Below, piece after piece: positions 18,319 to 26,934 of a stretch of DNA of 64,000 nucleotides. The stretch's first letter is position 1; every line of letters begins with the position of its first letter. The notes beneath the pieces were generated by a model. The model did not search any database and was not told the origin of the DNA. It saw only the letters and a program-made list of their open reading frames with translations. The translations under genes and the position numbers were made by a program. Source of the DNA: Curtobacterium pusillum (GTDB lineage Bacteria > Actinomycetota > Actinomycetes > Actinomycetales > Microbacteriaceae); assembly GCF_007673235.1 (NCBI RefSeq), contig NZ_VDZH01000001.1, positions 45,162 through 109,161 of the forward strand, written 5' to 3'.

Positions 18319-19251
18319 GTGGCGGACCGGACGGACGACGAACTCGCGGGGATCGTGGACGTGTTCCTCGACCACTCCCGGCATGCCCGCGGGCTCAGCG
18401 AGCAGACCGTCCGTGCGTACGCGAACGACCTCGGGCAGCTCGTGGCCTTCGCCTCCGGGCGTGGGGTCGACCGCGTCGGCGGACTCGGGCTCGAGCTGCT
18501 GCGCGACTGGCTGTGGGACGCCGACCACCGTGGGCTCGCGAGGTCGACGATCGCCCGACGGTCGTCGTCCGTGCGGGCCTTCACCCGGTGGGCGAGCGAG
18601 TCCGGCGTGCTCGCCGTCGACCCGGGTGCGCGGCTCCGGGCGCCGAAGGGGGCTGCACACCTTCCCCGGGTGGTGTCGTCCGACCAGGTGCGCATCATCC
18701 TCGACGGGCTGGCGGCACGTGCGGCGACCGACGACCCCGCGGCGTTGCGGGACGTGGCGGTCGTGGAGCTCCTCTACGCCGCGGCCATCCGGGTGAGCGA
18801 ACTGGTCGGCATCGACGTGCTCGATCTCGACCGCGAGCGTCTGACCGTCCGTGTCCTCGGCAAGGGTGGCCGTGAGCGGGTCGTGCCGTTCGGTGTGCCG
18901 GCCCGCGACGCCGTGGAGACCTGGCTCGAACGTGGTCGACCGGTCCTCGCCGCGCGGTCCGACCTCGTGGACCCCGGTGCGCTGTTCCTCGGCGACCGGG
19001 GCGCGCGTCTCGGGGTGCGCGGTGCCTACCGGATCGTCGCGCGCGTGCTGCAGGATCTGCCCGGCGAGGGCCCGAGCGGGCCGCACACCTTCCGGCACAC
19101 CGCCGCGACGCACCTGCTCGACGGGGGAGCAGACCTCCGTGCGGTACAGGAACTGCTCGGGCACGCGAGCCTCGGCACGACGCAGATCTACACGCACGTG
19201 TCGTCCGCTCGGCTCCGTGAGGTCTACCGGACGGCGCACCCCCGGGCGTGA
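18319..19251 (+). CDS. xerC: Tyrosine recombinase XerC-like
   Basis: 310 aa. N-terminal SAM-like core-binding domain (DVFLDHSRHARGLSEQTVRAY) and C-terminal catalytic domain. The residues R (AAIRVSEL), K (GKGGRER), HxxR (HTFRHTAATHLL), H (LGHASLGTT) and nucleophile Tyr (QIYTHV) are visible. Xer recombinases resolve chromosome dimers at dif. Chromosomal position after dprA favours XerC over a mobile integrase. A TACCCT box at 18307-18312 ends 6 nt before the GTG, so a leaderless transcript is possible. Convergent with the next gene. Confidence 0.93.
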   Translation: MADRTDDELAGIVDVFLDHSRHARGLSEQTVRAYANDLGQLVAFASGRGVDRVGGLGLELLRDWLWDADHRGLARSTIARRSSSVRAFTRWASESGVLAVDPGARLRAPKGAAHLPRVVSSDQVRIILDGLAARAATDDPAALRDVAVVELLYAAAIRVSELVGIDVLDLDRERLTVRVLGKGGRERVVPFGVPARDAVETWLERGRPVLAARSDLVDPGALFLGDRGARLGVRGAYRIVARVLQDLPGEGPSGPHTFRHTAATHLLDGGADLRAVQELLGHASLGTTQIYTHVSSARLREVYRTAHPRA

Positions 19252-19279
19252 CCGTCGCCACCCGGTACTGCCGCGCCCG

Positions 19280-19903
19280 TCACCCGGCCCAGGCGTCCTC
19301 GGGCAGGAGCACCGGCCACTCGGCGGCGGGCAGGAACCGTGTCGGGTCGACGTAGCGGTCGTCGAGCCGAGCGCCGAGGTGCAGGCACGGGTCCGATGCC
19401 GGGCAGTGTCCGACCGCGACGTGCCCCACGGTGTCGCCCTGCGTGACGGTGTCCCCGGCGGTGACGGCCGGCGTCACGGAGTCGAGCGTGCTGCGGAGTC
19501 CTCCGCCGTGGTCGATCGTCACCACGCTCCGACCGGCGACCGGGCCGGCGAAGGTCACGGCGCCGTCGTCGACCGCGACCGCCGCGGCACCGATCACCGC
19601 GGAGACGTCGAGCCCGCGGTGCCCCGCTGCGTAGTCGTCGGGCGGCGCCTCCCACGGTCGGCTCACCACCCGGGTCCCGGTCGGCCAGACCCACGGTGCA
19701 CGCGACTCCGCAGCGGCGACCCCGGCCCCGCGGACGGCCTCGCGCCCGTGTGTCGGAGTCGCGGCACCGGCCGTCAGCTCCGCGCCGAGGGGCACCGCGC
19801 CGACCGACACCGCGCCGACCGCAACCGCGACCGCGACCGCGACCGCACAGACGAGCATGCGGGGGTTCGTGCGCGGGTGACGAGGCCGTGAGCCGAAGTA
19901 CAT
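19280..19903 (-). CDS. Secreted M23-like (LytM) domain protein
   Basis: 207 aa. The N-terminus MYFGSRPRHPRTNPRMLVCA plus a run of Ala/Val forms a signal peptide or anchor. The rest is a peptidase M23/LytM fold: WPTGTRVVSRPWEAPP, GHRGLDVSA, VTIDHGGGL, VGHVAVGHCP, CLHLGARLDD. In active M23 enzymes the zinc ligands are HxxxD and HxH. Here GHRGLD keeps the first pair, while LHLG keeps the HxH position only as one His, so activity is uncertain. It may be a cell-wall endopeptidase or an activator. Alternative start at 19858. Confidence 0.8.
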   Translation of the reverse strand: MYFGSRPRHPRTNPRMLVCAVAVAVAVAVGAVSVGAVPLGAELTAGAATPTHGREAVRGAGVAAAESRAPWVWPTGTRVVSRPWEAPPDDYAAGHRGLDVSAVIGAAAVAVDDGAVTFAGPVAGRSVVTIDHGGGLRSTLDSVTPAVTAGDTVTQGDTVGHVAVGHCPASDPCLHLGARLDDRYVDPTRFLPAAEWPVLLPEDAWAG

Positions 19904-20007
19904 GGCCCCACCGTCCCGTCTTCCGACGTGTGCCGGGGCGGAGGTACGTCGATCTGTGGGCGGTGGGTCGCGCCTCCAGGCCTGTGGAGGACGGATGGCG
20001 CGGGATG
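19904..20007. other. Divergent intergenic stretch, left part
   Basis: Start of a 404-bp gene-free region between the M23-like gene and the sugar porter. The open reading frames that cross it are shadows. The recognisable contents are the two 41-bp elements, the C-rich tract and a promoter, listed separately. Confidence 0.6.
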
Positions 20008-20048
20008 GTGCGACAACGTCGATGTCGCACGACGTCGACCTTGTCGCA
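20008..20048. repeat. 41-bp GTGCGACAA element, copy a
   Basis: Begins GTGCGACAACGTCGATGTCG and ends TTGTCGCA. TGCGACAA (20009-20016) and TTGTCGCA (20041-20048) are perfect inverted arms, with a nested ACGTCG...CGACGT. Copies b and c are at 20080-20120 and 54045-54085. Confidence 0.85.
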
Positions 20049-20079
20049 GCCGCGCGTCCGCAACCGTTGCGTCTGCAAG

Positions 20080-20160
20080 GTGCGACGACGCGGATGTCGC
20101 ACGACGTCGGTGTTGTCGTACCGAGTCGGTCCCGCCCCGCCCCGCCCCGCCCCGCCCCGC
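20080..20160. repeat. 41-bp element copy b followed by a (CCCGC)n tract
   Basis: Bases 20080-20120 match copy a over 41 bp with a few changes. They are followed by CCGAGTCGG and then six CCCGC units at 20131-20160. Copy c at 54045 is likewise followed by CCGAGTCGG and a C-rich tract, so the whole arrangement recurs. Confidence 0.85.
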
Positions 20161-20176
20161 CCCACACCCACCCCGA

Positions 20177-20207
20177 TTGCGCCCCCGCGCCCATCGGGGA
20201 GTACAGT
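20177..20207 (+). promoter_or_regulatory. Predicted promoter of the sugar porter
   Basis: TTGCGC at 20177-20182 and TACAGT at 20202-20207, 19 nt apart. It lies about 100 nt upstream of the GTG start. Confidence 0.5.
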
Positions 20208-20307
20208 CGGGGCCGCTCCGGAACACGCAACGCCGCTCGGACGGCGAACCAGCCGACCGCCGGGGCACCGTGCAGCATCCCGCACGGCGGCAGAACCCAG
20301 GAGCATC

Positions 20308-21750
20308 GTGTCCAACACGACCACCGGGCACGGCACCGACCGTGCGTTCAAGGGGAAGGTCACCGCGTTCGCCATCGCAGCAGCGGTGGGCGGCTTCCTC
20401 TTCGGCTTCGACTCGTCCGTCATCAACGGGGCGGTCGTCGCCATCCGCGACGAGTTCAGCCTGTCCGAGTCCGCGAGCGGCTTCGCGGTCGCGTCCGCGC
20501 TGATCGGCTGCGCGTTCGGCGCGTACTTCGCCGGTCGCCTCGCGGACCGCTGGGGTCGCACGCGGATCATGTTCTGGGCCGCGGTCCTCTTCCTGGTCTC
20601 GTCGATCGGGAGCGCGTTCGCCTTCGCTACCTGGGACTTCGTGATCTGGCGTCTCGTCGGTGGTCTGGGCATCGGGACCGCCTCGGTCATCGCGCCGGCG
20701 TACATCTCCGAGGTGTCGCCGAAGGCCATCCGCGGCCGTCTGGCATCGTTCCAGCAGCTGGCGATCACGCTCGGTATCTTCGCCGCGCTCCTGTCCGACC
20801 AGGTGTTCGCGGTCACGGCCGGCGGCGCCTCCGAGGTCGTCCTCGGCCTGCCGGCATGGCGCTGGATGTTCCTCGTCGGCGTGATCCCGTCGATCGTCTA
20901 CGGCATCCTCGCGATCACGCTGCCCGAATCGCCGCGGTACCTGCTCGCCAAGGGCCGGACGGACGATGCCCGTGAGGTCATGACGAAGATCGTGCCCCGC
21001 GACACGGTGAACACGAGCCTCGAGGAGATCCAGGACGGCATCAAGAAGGAGGCCAGCGAGAAGAAGGGCTCGATCCGGGGCAACCGCTTCGGTCTGCAGC
21101 CCATCGTCTGGGTCGGCATCATCCTCGCCGTGCTGCAGCAGTTCGTCGGCATCAACGTGATCTTCTACTACTCGACGACGCTCTGGCAGGCCGTCGGGTT
21201 CAAGGAGGACCAGTCCTTCCTCATCTCCACCATCACCTCGGTGGTGAATGTCGCGGTCACCTTCATCGCGATCTTCACGGTGGACAAGCTCGGCCGGAAG
21301 CCGCTGCTGATCGCCGGTTCGTCGGGCATGTTCGTGTCGCTGCTCATGGTCGCGATCGCGTTCTCGCAGGCGACGATCGTGAACGGCGAGCCGAACCTCC
21401 CCGGCGCGTGGGGCATCATCGCGCTGATCTTCGCGAACCTGTTCGTCGTGTCGTTCGGTGCCACGTGGGGTCCGCTCATGTGGGTGCTCCTCGGCGAGAT
21501 GTTCCCGAACCGCATCCGTGCGACCGCGCTCGGCGTCGGCTCCGCCGCGAACTGGATCGCGAACTTCCTCGTCACGATCACGTTCCCGGTCCTGTCCGGC
21601 TTCAACCTCACCGTGACCTACGGCATCTACGCCCTGTTCGCCCTGCTCTCGCTGTTCTTCGTCCTCGCGAAGATCCCCGAGACGAAGGGGCGTTCGCTCG
21701 AGGAGATGGGCATCAGCGCCGAGGGCGACACCGTGAGTGCCAAGGCCTGA
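20308..21750 (+). CDS. Sugar:proton symporter, MFS sugar porter family
   Basis: 480 aa, twelve predicted membrane segments. Sugar-porter signatures are GGFLFGFDSSVINGA in TM1, GRLADRWGRTR in loop 2-3, PESPRYLLAKGR after TM6, QQFVGINVIFYYS in TM7 and PETKGRSLEEM after TM12. The sugar cannot be deduced; glucose and xylose porters of the XylE/GlcP kind look like this. GTG start with AGGAG upstream. It appears to be monocistronic, followed by palindrome copy 4. Confidence 0.92.
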   Translation: MSNTTTGHGTDRAFKGKVTAFAIAAAVGGFLFGFDSSVINGAVVAIRDEFSLSESASGFAVASALIGCAFGAYFAGRLADRWGRTRIMFWAAVLFLVSSIGSAFAFATWDFVIWRLVGGLGIGTASVIAPAYISEVSPKAIRGRLASFQQLAITLGIFAALLSDQVFAVTAGGASEVVLGLPAWRWMFLVGVIPSIVYGILAITLPESPRYLLAKGRTDDAREVMTKIVPRDTVNTSLEEIQDGIKKEASEKKGSIRGNRFGLQPIVWVGIILAVLQQFVGINVIFYYSTTLWQAVGFKEDQSFLISTITSVVNVAVTFIAIFTVDKLGRKPLLIAGSSGMFVSLLMVAIAFSQATIVNGEPNLPGAWGIIALIFANLFVVSFGATWGPLMWVLLGEMFPNRIRATALGVGSAANWIANFLVTITFPVLSGFNLTVTYGIYALFALLSLFFVLAKIPETKGRSLEEMGISAEGDTVSAKA

Positions 21751-21768
21751 CGCACAGCGACCACCGTC

Positions 21769-21809
21769 CTGGAGGCGCGGTGCGGGTCCGTCCCGCACCG
21801 CGCCTCCAG
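21769..21809. repeat. Palindromic intergenic repeat, copy 4
   Basis: CTGGAGGCGCGGTGCGGG and its exact complement CCCGCACCGCGCCTCCAG flank a 5-nt loop. The perfect 18-bp stem begins 18 nt after the sugar porter stop, in a suitable place for a terminator but without a T-tract. Confidence 0.93.
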
Positions 21810-22037
21810 TCTGTTAGCATCTATCCAGCAGCGCGCTGTGCGCGCTGACTTCGCGCGTCCACAGTGCTCACGATCACGCAGTGATCCAGAGCACGTCACG
21901 CGGCCACCGGTCCCACTCTCGTGAGTGGGCGGCCGCGCGGGCAGGGCGCCAGGGGTCACGACCACCGGGTCGCGACCGACACAACCGCAACAGGTGCGCA
22001 GTCATGCTGCGCGCCGAGAACACACAAGGAGGACGGC
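21810..22037 (+). promoter_or_regulatory. rpsB promoter and long leader
   Basis: 228 bp before rpsB. A TAGCAT box at 21815-21820 follows the palindrome directly. A hairpin AGCGCGC/GCGCGCT lies at 21830-21846, and the leader ends with AAGGAGGA before the ATG. A leader of about 200 nt would suit S2 autoregulation, as known in other bacteria; no specific element is recognised. Confidence 0.45.
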
Positions 22038-22955
22038 ATGGCCGTCGTCACCATCCGCCAGCTGCTCGACAGCGGCGTCCACTTCGGACACCAGACCCGT
22101 CGGTGGAACCCGAAGGTGAAGCGCTTCATCCTCGCCGAGCGCTCGGGCATCCACATCATCGACCTGCAGCAGTCGCTGGCCTTCATCGACCGCGCGTACG
22201 ACTTCGTCAAGGAGACGGTCGCGCACGGTGGCACGATCCTCTTCGTGGGCACCAAGAAGCAGGCGCAGGGCTCCATCGCCGAGCAGGCGACCCGCGTCGG
22301 CCAGCCGTACGTCAACCAGCGTTGGCTCGGCGGTCTGCTCACGAACTTCCAGACGGTCTCCAAGCGCCTCGCGCGCATGAAGGAGCTCGAGGAGATCGAC
22401 TTCGACGACACGACGAAGGGCTTCACCAAGAAGGAGCTCCTCATCAAGAAGCGCGAGCTGGACAAGCTCCACAAGACCCTCGGTGGTATCCGCAACCTCA
22501 CGCGGACCCCGAGCGCGCTCTGGATCGTCGACACCAAGAAGGAGCACCTCGCGGTCGACGAAGCGCAGAAGCTCGGTATCCCGATCATCGGCATCCTCGA
22601 CACCAACTGCGACCCCGACGAGATCACGTACCCGATCCCGGGCAACGACGACGCGATCCGCTCCGTCGGTCTCCTCACCCGCATCGTCGCCGACGCCGCG
22701 GCCGAGGGCCTGAAGACCCGCCACAACGGTGGCGACGACGAGGCTGCCGCCGAGCCCCTCGCCGAGTGGGAGCAGGAGCTCCTCGGTGGCGAGGCCGCCG
22801 CCACGACCGAGGCGCCCGCCGCTCCGGTTGAGGAGAACGACGCCGACGCGCAGGTCGCCGCCAAGGAGATCGGTGAGCCGATCGCCGACGAGGCGAAGAA
22901 CGCAGAGCCCACGGCCGAGGCCGAGGCCGCTGCGGAGACCACCCCCGCCGAGTGA
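22038..22955 (+). CDS. rpsB: 30S ribosomal protein S2
   Basis: 305 aa. Starts [20 protein letters not shown] with the S2 signatures [17 protein letters not shown] and [25 protein letters not shown]. The acidic Ala/Glu-rich C-terminal tail (about 60 aa) is longer than in E. coli (241 aa) but usual for high-GC Gram-positives. Strong ribosome site AGGAGG. Co-transcribed with tsf. Confidence 0.97.
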   Translation: MAVVTIRQLLDSGVHFGHQTRRWNPKVKRFILAERSGIHIIDLQQSLAFIDRAYDFVKETVAHGGTILFVGTKKQAQGSIAEQATRVGQPYVNQRWLGGLLTNFQTVSKRLARMKELEEIDFDDTTKGFTKKELLIKKRELDKLHKTLGGIRNLTRTPSALWIVDTKKEHLAVDEAQKLGIPIIGILDTNCDPDEITYPIPGNDDAIRSVGLLTRIVADAAAEGLKTRHNGGDDEAAAEPLAEWEQELLGGEAAATTEAPAAPVEENDADAQVAAKEIGEPIADEAKNAEPTAEAEAAAETTPAE

Positions 22956-22961
22956 CCACCG

Positions 22962-22998
22962 GGGGCGTCGGGCCGAACGGCTCGGCGCCCCTTTTCTC
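22962..22998 (+). terminator. Attenuator-like hairpin between rpsB and tsf
   Basis: GGGGCG...CGCCCC stem with inner GGCC/GGC pairing, followed at once by CTTTTCTCTCTCTTTC. It looks like a rho-independent terminator within the operon and could give S2 more transcript than EF-Ts. Confidence 0.7.
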
Positions 22999-23036
22999 TC
23001 TCTTTCGAACACACAGTCCAGAAAGGACTCCAGTCA

Positions 23037-23864
23037 ATGGCCAACTACAGCCTTGCTGACGTGAAGAAGCTCCGTGAGGACCTCGGGGCCGGCATGATGG
23101 ACGCCAAGAACGCCCTGGTCGAGGCCGACGGCGACTACGACAAGGCCGTCGAGCTCCTCCGCATCAAGGGTGCCAAGGCCGTCGCCAAGCGCGACGACCG
23201 TGCCACCTCCGAGGGCGTCGTCGTCGCCGTCGCCGAGAACGGCGCCGCCACGGTCGTCGAGCTCGCGAGCGAGACCGACTTCGTCGCGAAGAACGAGAAG
23301 TTCACCACCCTCGCGGACAAGGTCGTCGCCGCGGTCGCCGCTGCCGGTGCCGCCGACGTCGCTGCCGGCAACGCCGCGCCGCTCGACGGCAAGACCGTCG
23401 CCGAGGTCATCGACGAGAACGCCGCTGCGCTCGGCGAGAAGCTCGAACTCCGCACGGTCACCCGTGTCGAGGGCGACGCCTTCGAGATCTACCTGCACAA
23501 GACCAGCCAGGACCTCCCGCCGCAGATCGCCGTCGTCATCGCGTACGCCGGTGACAACGCTGCCGAGGCCCGCTCCATCGCGCAGCACGTCGCGTTCGCG
23601 AACCCGACGTACCTCACGCGCGACGAGATCCCGGCCGAGGCCATCGAGAAGGAGCGCGCGACCGTCGAGGCGATCACGCGCGAGGAGGGCAAGCCCGAGG
23701 CCGCCCTGCCGAAGATCGTCGAGGGCCGCCTCAACGCCTACCGCAAGCAGGTCGCGCTCCTCGAGCAGGACTACGCGAAGGACAACAAGCTGTCCGTCGC
23801 GAAGGCCGCCGAGAACGCCGGCATCACCATCCAGGGCTTCGCCCGCGTCAAGGTCGGCGCGTAG
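23037..23864 (+). CDS. tsf: Elongation factor Ts
   Basis: 275 aa. MANYSLADVKKLREDLGAGMMDAKNAL is the UBA-like N-terminal domain with the TDFVAKNE-type motif (here ETDFVAKNEKF) of the core. EF-Ts exchanges GDP on EF-Tu. Complete, with AAAGGACTCC upstream. A strong terminator follows. Confidence 0.97.
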   Translation: MANYSLADVKKLREDLGAGMMDAKNALVEADGDYDKAVELLRIKGAKAVAKRDDRATSEGVVVAVAENGAATVVELASETDFVAKNEKFTTLADKVVAAVAAAGAADVAAGNAAPLDGKTVAEVIDENAAALGEKLELRTVTRVEGDAFEIYLHKTSQDLPPQIAVVIAYAGDNAAEARSIAQHVAFANPTYLTRDEIPAEAIEKERATVEAITREEGKPEAALPKIVEGRLNAYRKQVALLEQDYAKDNKLSVAKAAENAGITIQGFARVKVGA

Positions 23865-23874
23865 CGAACCCGTG

Positions 23875-23912
23875 ACGGGGTCAGGAACCGATCGGTTCCT
23901 GGCCCCGTTTTC
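23875..23912 (+). terminator. Intrinsic terminator after tsf
   Basis: ACGGGG-TCAGGAACCG and CGGTTCCTGG-CCCCGT pair almost completely and are followed by TTTT. It starts 10 nt after the stop. Confidence 0.88.
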
Positions 23913-23962
23913 GCGCGCACCGCGCGTGTACATTTCCCCAAGACGACGAAGGGTGCACACAG

Positions 23963-24682
23963 ATGACCGACGAGAAGACCGGACGACGCCGCGTACTGCT
24001 GAAGCTGTCGGGGGAGGCGTTCGGTGCCGGGACCCTCGGGGTGAACCCGGACGTGATCGGCGCTATCGCCAAGGAGATCGCCACCGCAGCACAGGACGTC
24101 GAGATCGCGATCGTGGTCGGTGGCGGGAACTTCTTCCGCGGCGCCGAGCTCTCGCAGCGCGGCATGGACCGTGGCCGGGCTGACTACATGGGGATGCTCG
24201 GCACCGTCATGAACGCCCTCGCCCTGCAGGACTTCCTCGAGCAGGCCGGTGCCGCGACCCGCGTGCAGTCCGCCATCTCGATGACGCAGGTCGCCGAGCC
24301 GTACATCCCGCGGCGCGCCGAGCGGCACCTCGAGAAGGGCCGGGTCGTCATCTTCGGTGCCGGCGCCGGGCTGCCCTACTTCTCGACCGACACGGTCGCG
24401 GCACAGCGTGCGCTCGAGATCAAGGCGGACGAGGTCCTCGTCGCCAAGAACGGCGTCGACGGCGTGTACACGGCGGACCCGAAGAAGGACGCCAGCGCCG
24501 AGAAGCTGCACCACGTGACCTACCAGGACGCGCTCCTGAAGGGCCTCAAGGTCGTCGACGCGACCGCGTTCTCGCTCTGCATGGACAACGGCATGCCGAT
24601 GCACGTCTTCGGCATGGAGGGCGACGGGAACGTCGCAGCCGCCATCCGGGGCGAACGCATCGGCACGGTGGTCAGCAACTGA
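23963..24682 (+). CDS. pyrH: Uridylate kinase
   Basis: 239 aa of the amino-acid-kinase fold: [35 protein letters not shown] and the C-terminal TAFSLCMDN. It makes UDP from UMP for nucleotide, wall and exopolysaccharide synthesis. A TACATT box lies about 30 nt upstream. Forms a unit with frr and cdsA, the standard bacterial order. Confidence 0.97.
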   Translation: MTDEKTGRRRVLLKLSGEAFGAGTLGVNPDVIGAIAKEIATAAQDVEIAIVVGGGNFFRGAELSQRGMDRGRADYMGMLGTVMNALALQDFLEQAGAATRVQSAISMTQVAEPYIPRRAERHLEKGRVVIFGAGAGLPYFSTDTVAAQRALEIKADEVLVAKNGVDGVYTADPKKDASAEKLHHVTYQDALLKGLKVVDATAFSLCMDNGMPMHVFGMEGDGNVAAAIRGERIGTVVSN

Positions 24683-24729
24683 CCTCCGCCGCTGACTAGA
24701 CTCGACGCCAGTACCGAAGGAGAACCACC

Positions 24730-25284
24730 GTGATCAGTGATGTCCTGACCGAAGCCACCGAGAAGATGGCGAAGGCCGTGGAGGTCGCCAAGGACGACTT
24801 CTCGACCGTCCGAACCGGCCGGATCAACGCCGCGCTCTTCCAGAAGATCCCGGTCGAGTACTACGGCACGCCGACGCCGCTCGCGCAGCTCGCGTCGCTG
24901 CAGACACCCGAGGCGCGCACGCTCATCGTGACGCCGTACGACAAGTCGGCGCTCAAGGAGATCGAGCGCGCGATCGCGACGTTCCCGAACCTCGGGGCGA
25001 GCCCCTCGAACGACGGCGAGATCGTCCGCGTGACGATCCCCGAGCTCACGCAGGACCGCCGCAAGGAGTTCGTGAAGCTCGTGCGCGGCAAGGGCGAAGA
25101 CCACAAGGTCGTCATCCGCAACATCCGCCGACGCGCCAAGGACGACCTCGACGCGCTGAAGGGTGAGATCTCCGACGACGAGATCTTGCGCGGTGACAAG
25201 GACCTCGAGGCCCTGACGAAGAAGCACGTCGATCAGATCGACGACGCGCTGAAGAAGAAGGAAGCCGAACTCCTCGAGGTCTGA
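24730..25284 (+). CDS. frr: Ribosome recycling factor
   Basis: 184 aa. [23 protein letters not shown], the hinge region, and [22 protein letters not shown] of the three-helix bundle identify RRF, which with EF-G splits post-termination ribosomes. GTG start after GAAGGAG. A TAGACT box at about 24695 could supply an additional promoter. The stop overlaps the cdsA start. Confidence 0.97.
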   Translation: MISDVLTEATEKMAKAVEVAKDDFSTVRTGRINAALFQKIPVEYYGTPTPLAQLASLQTPEARTLIVTPYDKSALKEIERAIATFPNLGASPSNDGEIVRVTIPELTQDRRKEFVKLVRGKGEDHKVVIRNIRRRAKDDLDALKGEISDDEILRGDKDLEALTKKHVDQIDDALKKKEAELLEV

Positions 25285-26279
25285 TGCCCCGTCCAGACCA
25301 GGGCGGCGATGACCGCCCCACAGATCAGAAGCGTTCCGCCAAGGGGCTGCGCCAGGACTTCGACGCACGGGCACGAGCTGCCCGGACGGACTTCGAGGCG
25401 CAGCTCCGGCAGCGGAAGGCCGACTTCGGCGCCCGCAACGAGGCGCTGACCGCGCGCACCGGCCGGAACCTGCCGGCAGCGATCGGCATCGCCCTCGCGT
25501 TCGCGGTGGTCATGCTGGGCTCCTTGCTCATCTGGACGCCGTCGTTCATGGTCGTCGCGGCGTTCCTGCTCGGCGTCGGCGTGTACGAGCTGGCGAGCGC
25601 GATGCGTTTCGCCGGTCGGGACGTCCCGCGGATCCCGAGCGTGCTCGTGGCCGTCGGTGTCGTGCCTGCCGCGTACCTCGGCGGGCAGATCCCGGCGCTG
25701 TTCACGCTCCTCGGTGGCATCGTCTTCATCAGTCTCTGGCGTCTGGTCGAGGTGGCCCTCGCCCGGACGAAGCCGCCGGCGGCCAACGTCGTCCGTGACC
25801 TCACCAACGGACTGTTCGTCCAGGCGTACATCACGCTGCTGGGCGCCTGCGTCGTGCTGCTCTCCGCCCAGCCGGACGGCAAGCTCTGGGTGATCGCGTT
25901 CATCCTCGTGGTGGTGGCCGTCGACACCGGCGCGTACGCGACGGGGTTGAACCTCGGCAAGCACCCGATGGCACCGCGGATCAGCCCGAAGAAGACGTGG
26001 GAGGGCTTCGCCGGCTCCGTCGCGGCGAGCATCCTCGTCGGGATCATCGTCAGCTGGCTGATGCTCGGACTGCCGTGGTGGATGGGCATCATCCTCGGTG
26101 TCCTCATCTCCGGTTCCGCCACCCTGGGGGACCTCACCGAGTCGATGATCAAGCGCGACCTCGGCATCAAGGACATCTCGTCGTTCCTCCCCGGGCACGG
26201 CGGGCTCCTCGACCGGATCGACAGCATCCTGCCGTCGGCCGCCGTCGCGTACGTCCTGTACCTCGTCGTCAACCACTGA
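25284..26279 (+). CDS. cdsA: Phosphatidate cytidylyltransferase
   Basis: 331 aa integral membrane enzyme that makes CDP-diacylglycerol. A hydrophilic N-terminal extension of about 70 residues (basic, likely helical) precedes about eight membrane segments. The family signature is SPKKTWEGFAGS and, near the end, KRDLGIKDISSFLPGHGGLLDRIDS. It overlaps the frr stop by 1 nt. Membrane-lipid context is notable given the predicted fatty-acid starter pathway at 1561-8980, but cdsA is normally here. Confidence 0.95.
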   Translation: MPRPDQGGDDRPTDQKRSAKGLRQDFDARARAARTDFEAQLRQRKADFGARNEALTARTGRNLPAAIGIALAFAVVMLGSLLIWTPSFMVVAAFLLGVGVYELASAMRFAGRDVPRIPSVLVAVGVVPAAYLGGQIPALFTLLGGIVFISLWRLVEVALARTKPPAANVVRDLTNGLFVQAYITLLGACVVLLSAQPDGKLWVIAFILVVVAVDTGAYATGLNLGKHPMAPRISPKKTWEGFAGSVAASILVGIIVSWLMLGLPWWMGIILGVLISGSATLGDLTESMIKRDLGIKDISSFLPGHGGLLDRIDSILPSAAVAYVLYLVVNH

Positions 26280-26326
26280 CCGCGCGTCCAGGTCACACCA
26301 GGGTCCGGTCCTGGCAGAATGTCGCC

Positions 26327-26875
26327 GTGGCCACCACCTTCCCGAACGCAGACCGCTCCGCCCTCGGATACGACGTCGACGAGGTCGAGCGTTTCCTCGA
26401 GGACGCTCGTCGTGCCTACACGGCGAACGACAGTGCTCCCGCGATCGAGGCAGCGAAGATCCGTGCCACGGCGTTCTCGATGCGCAAGGGCGGCTACTCG
26501 ACCGCGCACGTCGACGCCGCGCTGGAGCGCCTCGAGGACGCCTTCGCTGCCCGAGAGCGCGAGCGTGAGATCGCCGACATCGGACAGAAGGCCTGGTACG
26601 CCGAGGCCCGCGCGAAGGCATCCGACGTGGTCGAGCGACTCGAACGTCCGGACGGCCAGCGGTTCAGACGGGTCAGTGTCCTCGGCACCGGCTACCACCC
26701 GAAGGACGTCGACGCCTTCGCCAAGCGGCTCGGGGGCTACTTCCGCGAGGGCAAGCCCCTCAGCCTCACCGAGGTGCGTTCGATCGTGTTCCGGCCGAAG
26801 CACGGGGGCTACCGCGAAGGCCAGGTCGACGCGCTGCTCGACGCCGTCGTCGAGGTCATGCTCGCCGTCCGCTGA
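26327..26875 (+). CDS. DivIVA-domain repeat protein
   Basis: 182 aa with two copies of a DivIVA-like segment: FPNADRSALGYDVDEVERFLEDAR near the start and VLGTGYHPKDVDAFAKRL from about residue 125. Each is followed by a related FSMRKGGYSTAHVDAALERL / FRPKHGGYREGQVDALLDAV repeat, so the protein is an internal duplication. The family is actinobacterial and probably binds DivIVA or membrane poles; no enzyme motif. A CAGAAT box ends 6 nt before the GTG start. Confidence 0.82.
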   Translation: MATTFPNADRSALGYDVDEVERFLEDARRAYTANDSAPAIEAAKIRATAFSMRKGGYSTAHVDAALERLEDAFAAREREREIADIGQKAWYAEARAKASDVVERLERPDGQRFRRVSVLGTGYHPKDVDAFAKRLGGYFREGKPLSLTEVRSIVFRPKHGGYREGQVDALLDAVVEVMLAVR

Positions 26876-26918
26876 CGACGCGCTCGCACGGGTGCTTCGC
26901 TTTCCGTGATGATTCCGT

Positions 26919-26934
26919 TACCCTGGTCGTACTC
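26919..26934 (+). promoter_or_regulatory. TACCCT box before the transglycosylase-like gene
   Basis: TACCCT at 26919-26924, 10 nt before the ATG, again a spacing that suggests a transcript with little or no leader. Confidence 0.5.

Noticed and set aside
18319-19251. Phage-type integrase
   Set aside because: Sequence length and the yraN-comM-dprA context fit chromosomal XerC; no attachment site or phage genes.
20131-20160. (CCCGC)n tract as sequencing artefact
   Set aside because: A comparable C-rich tract follows the third copy of the 41-bp element, so it is likely genuine.
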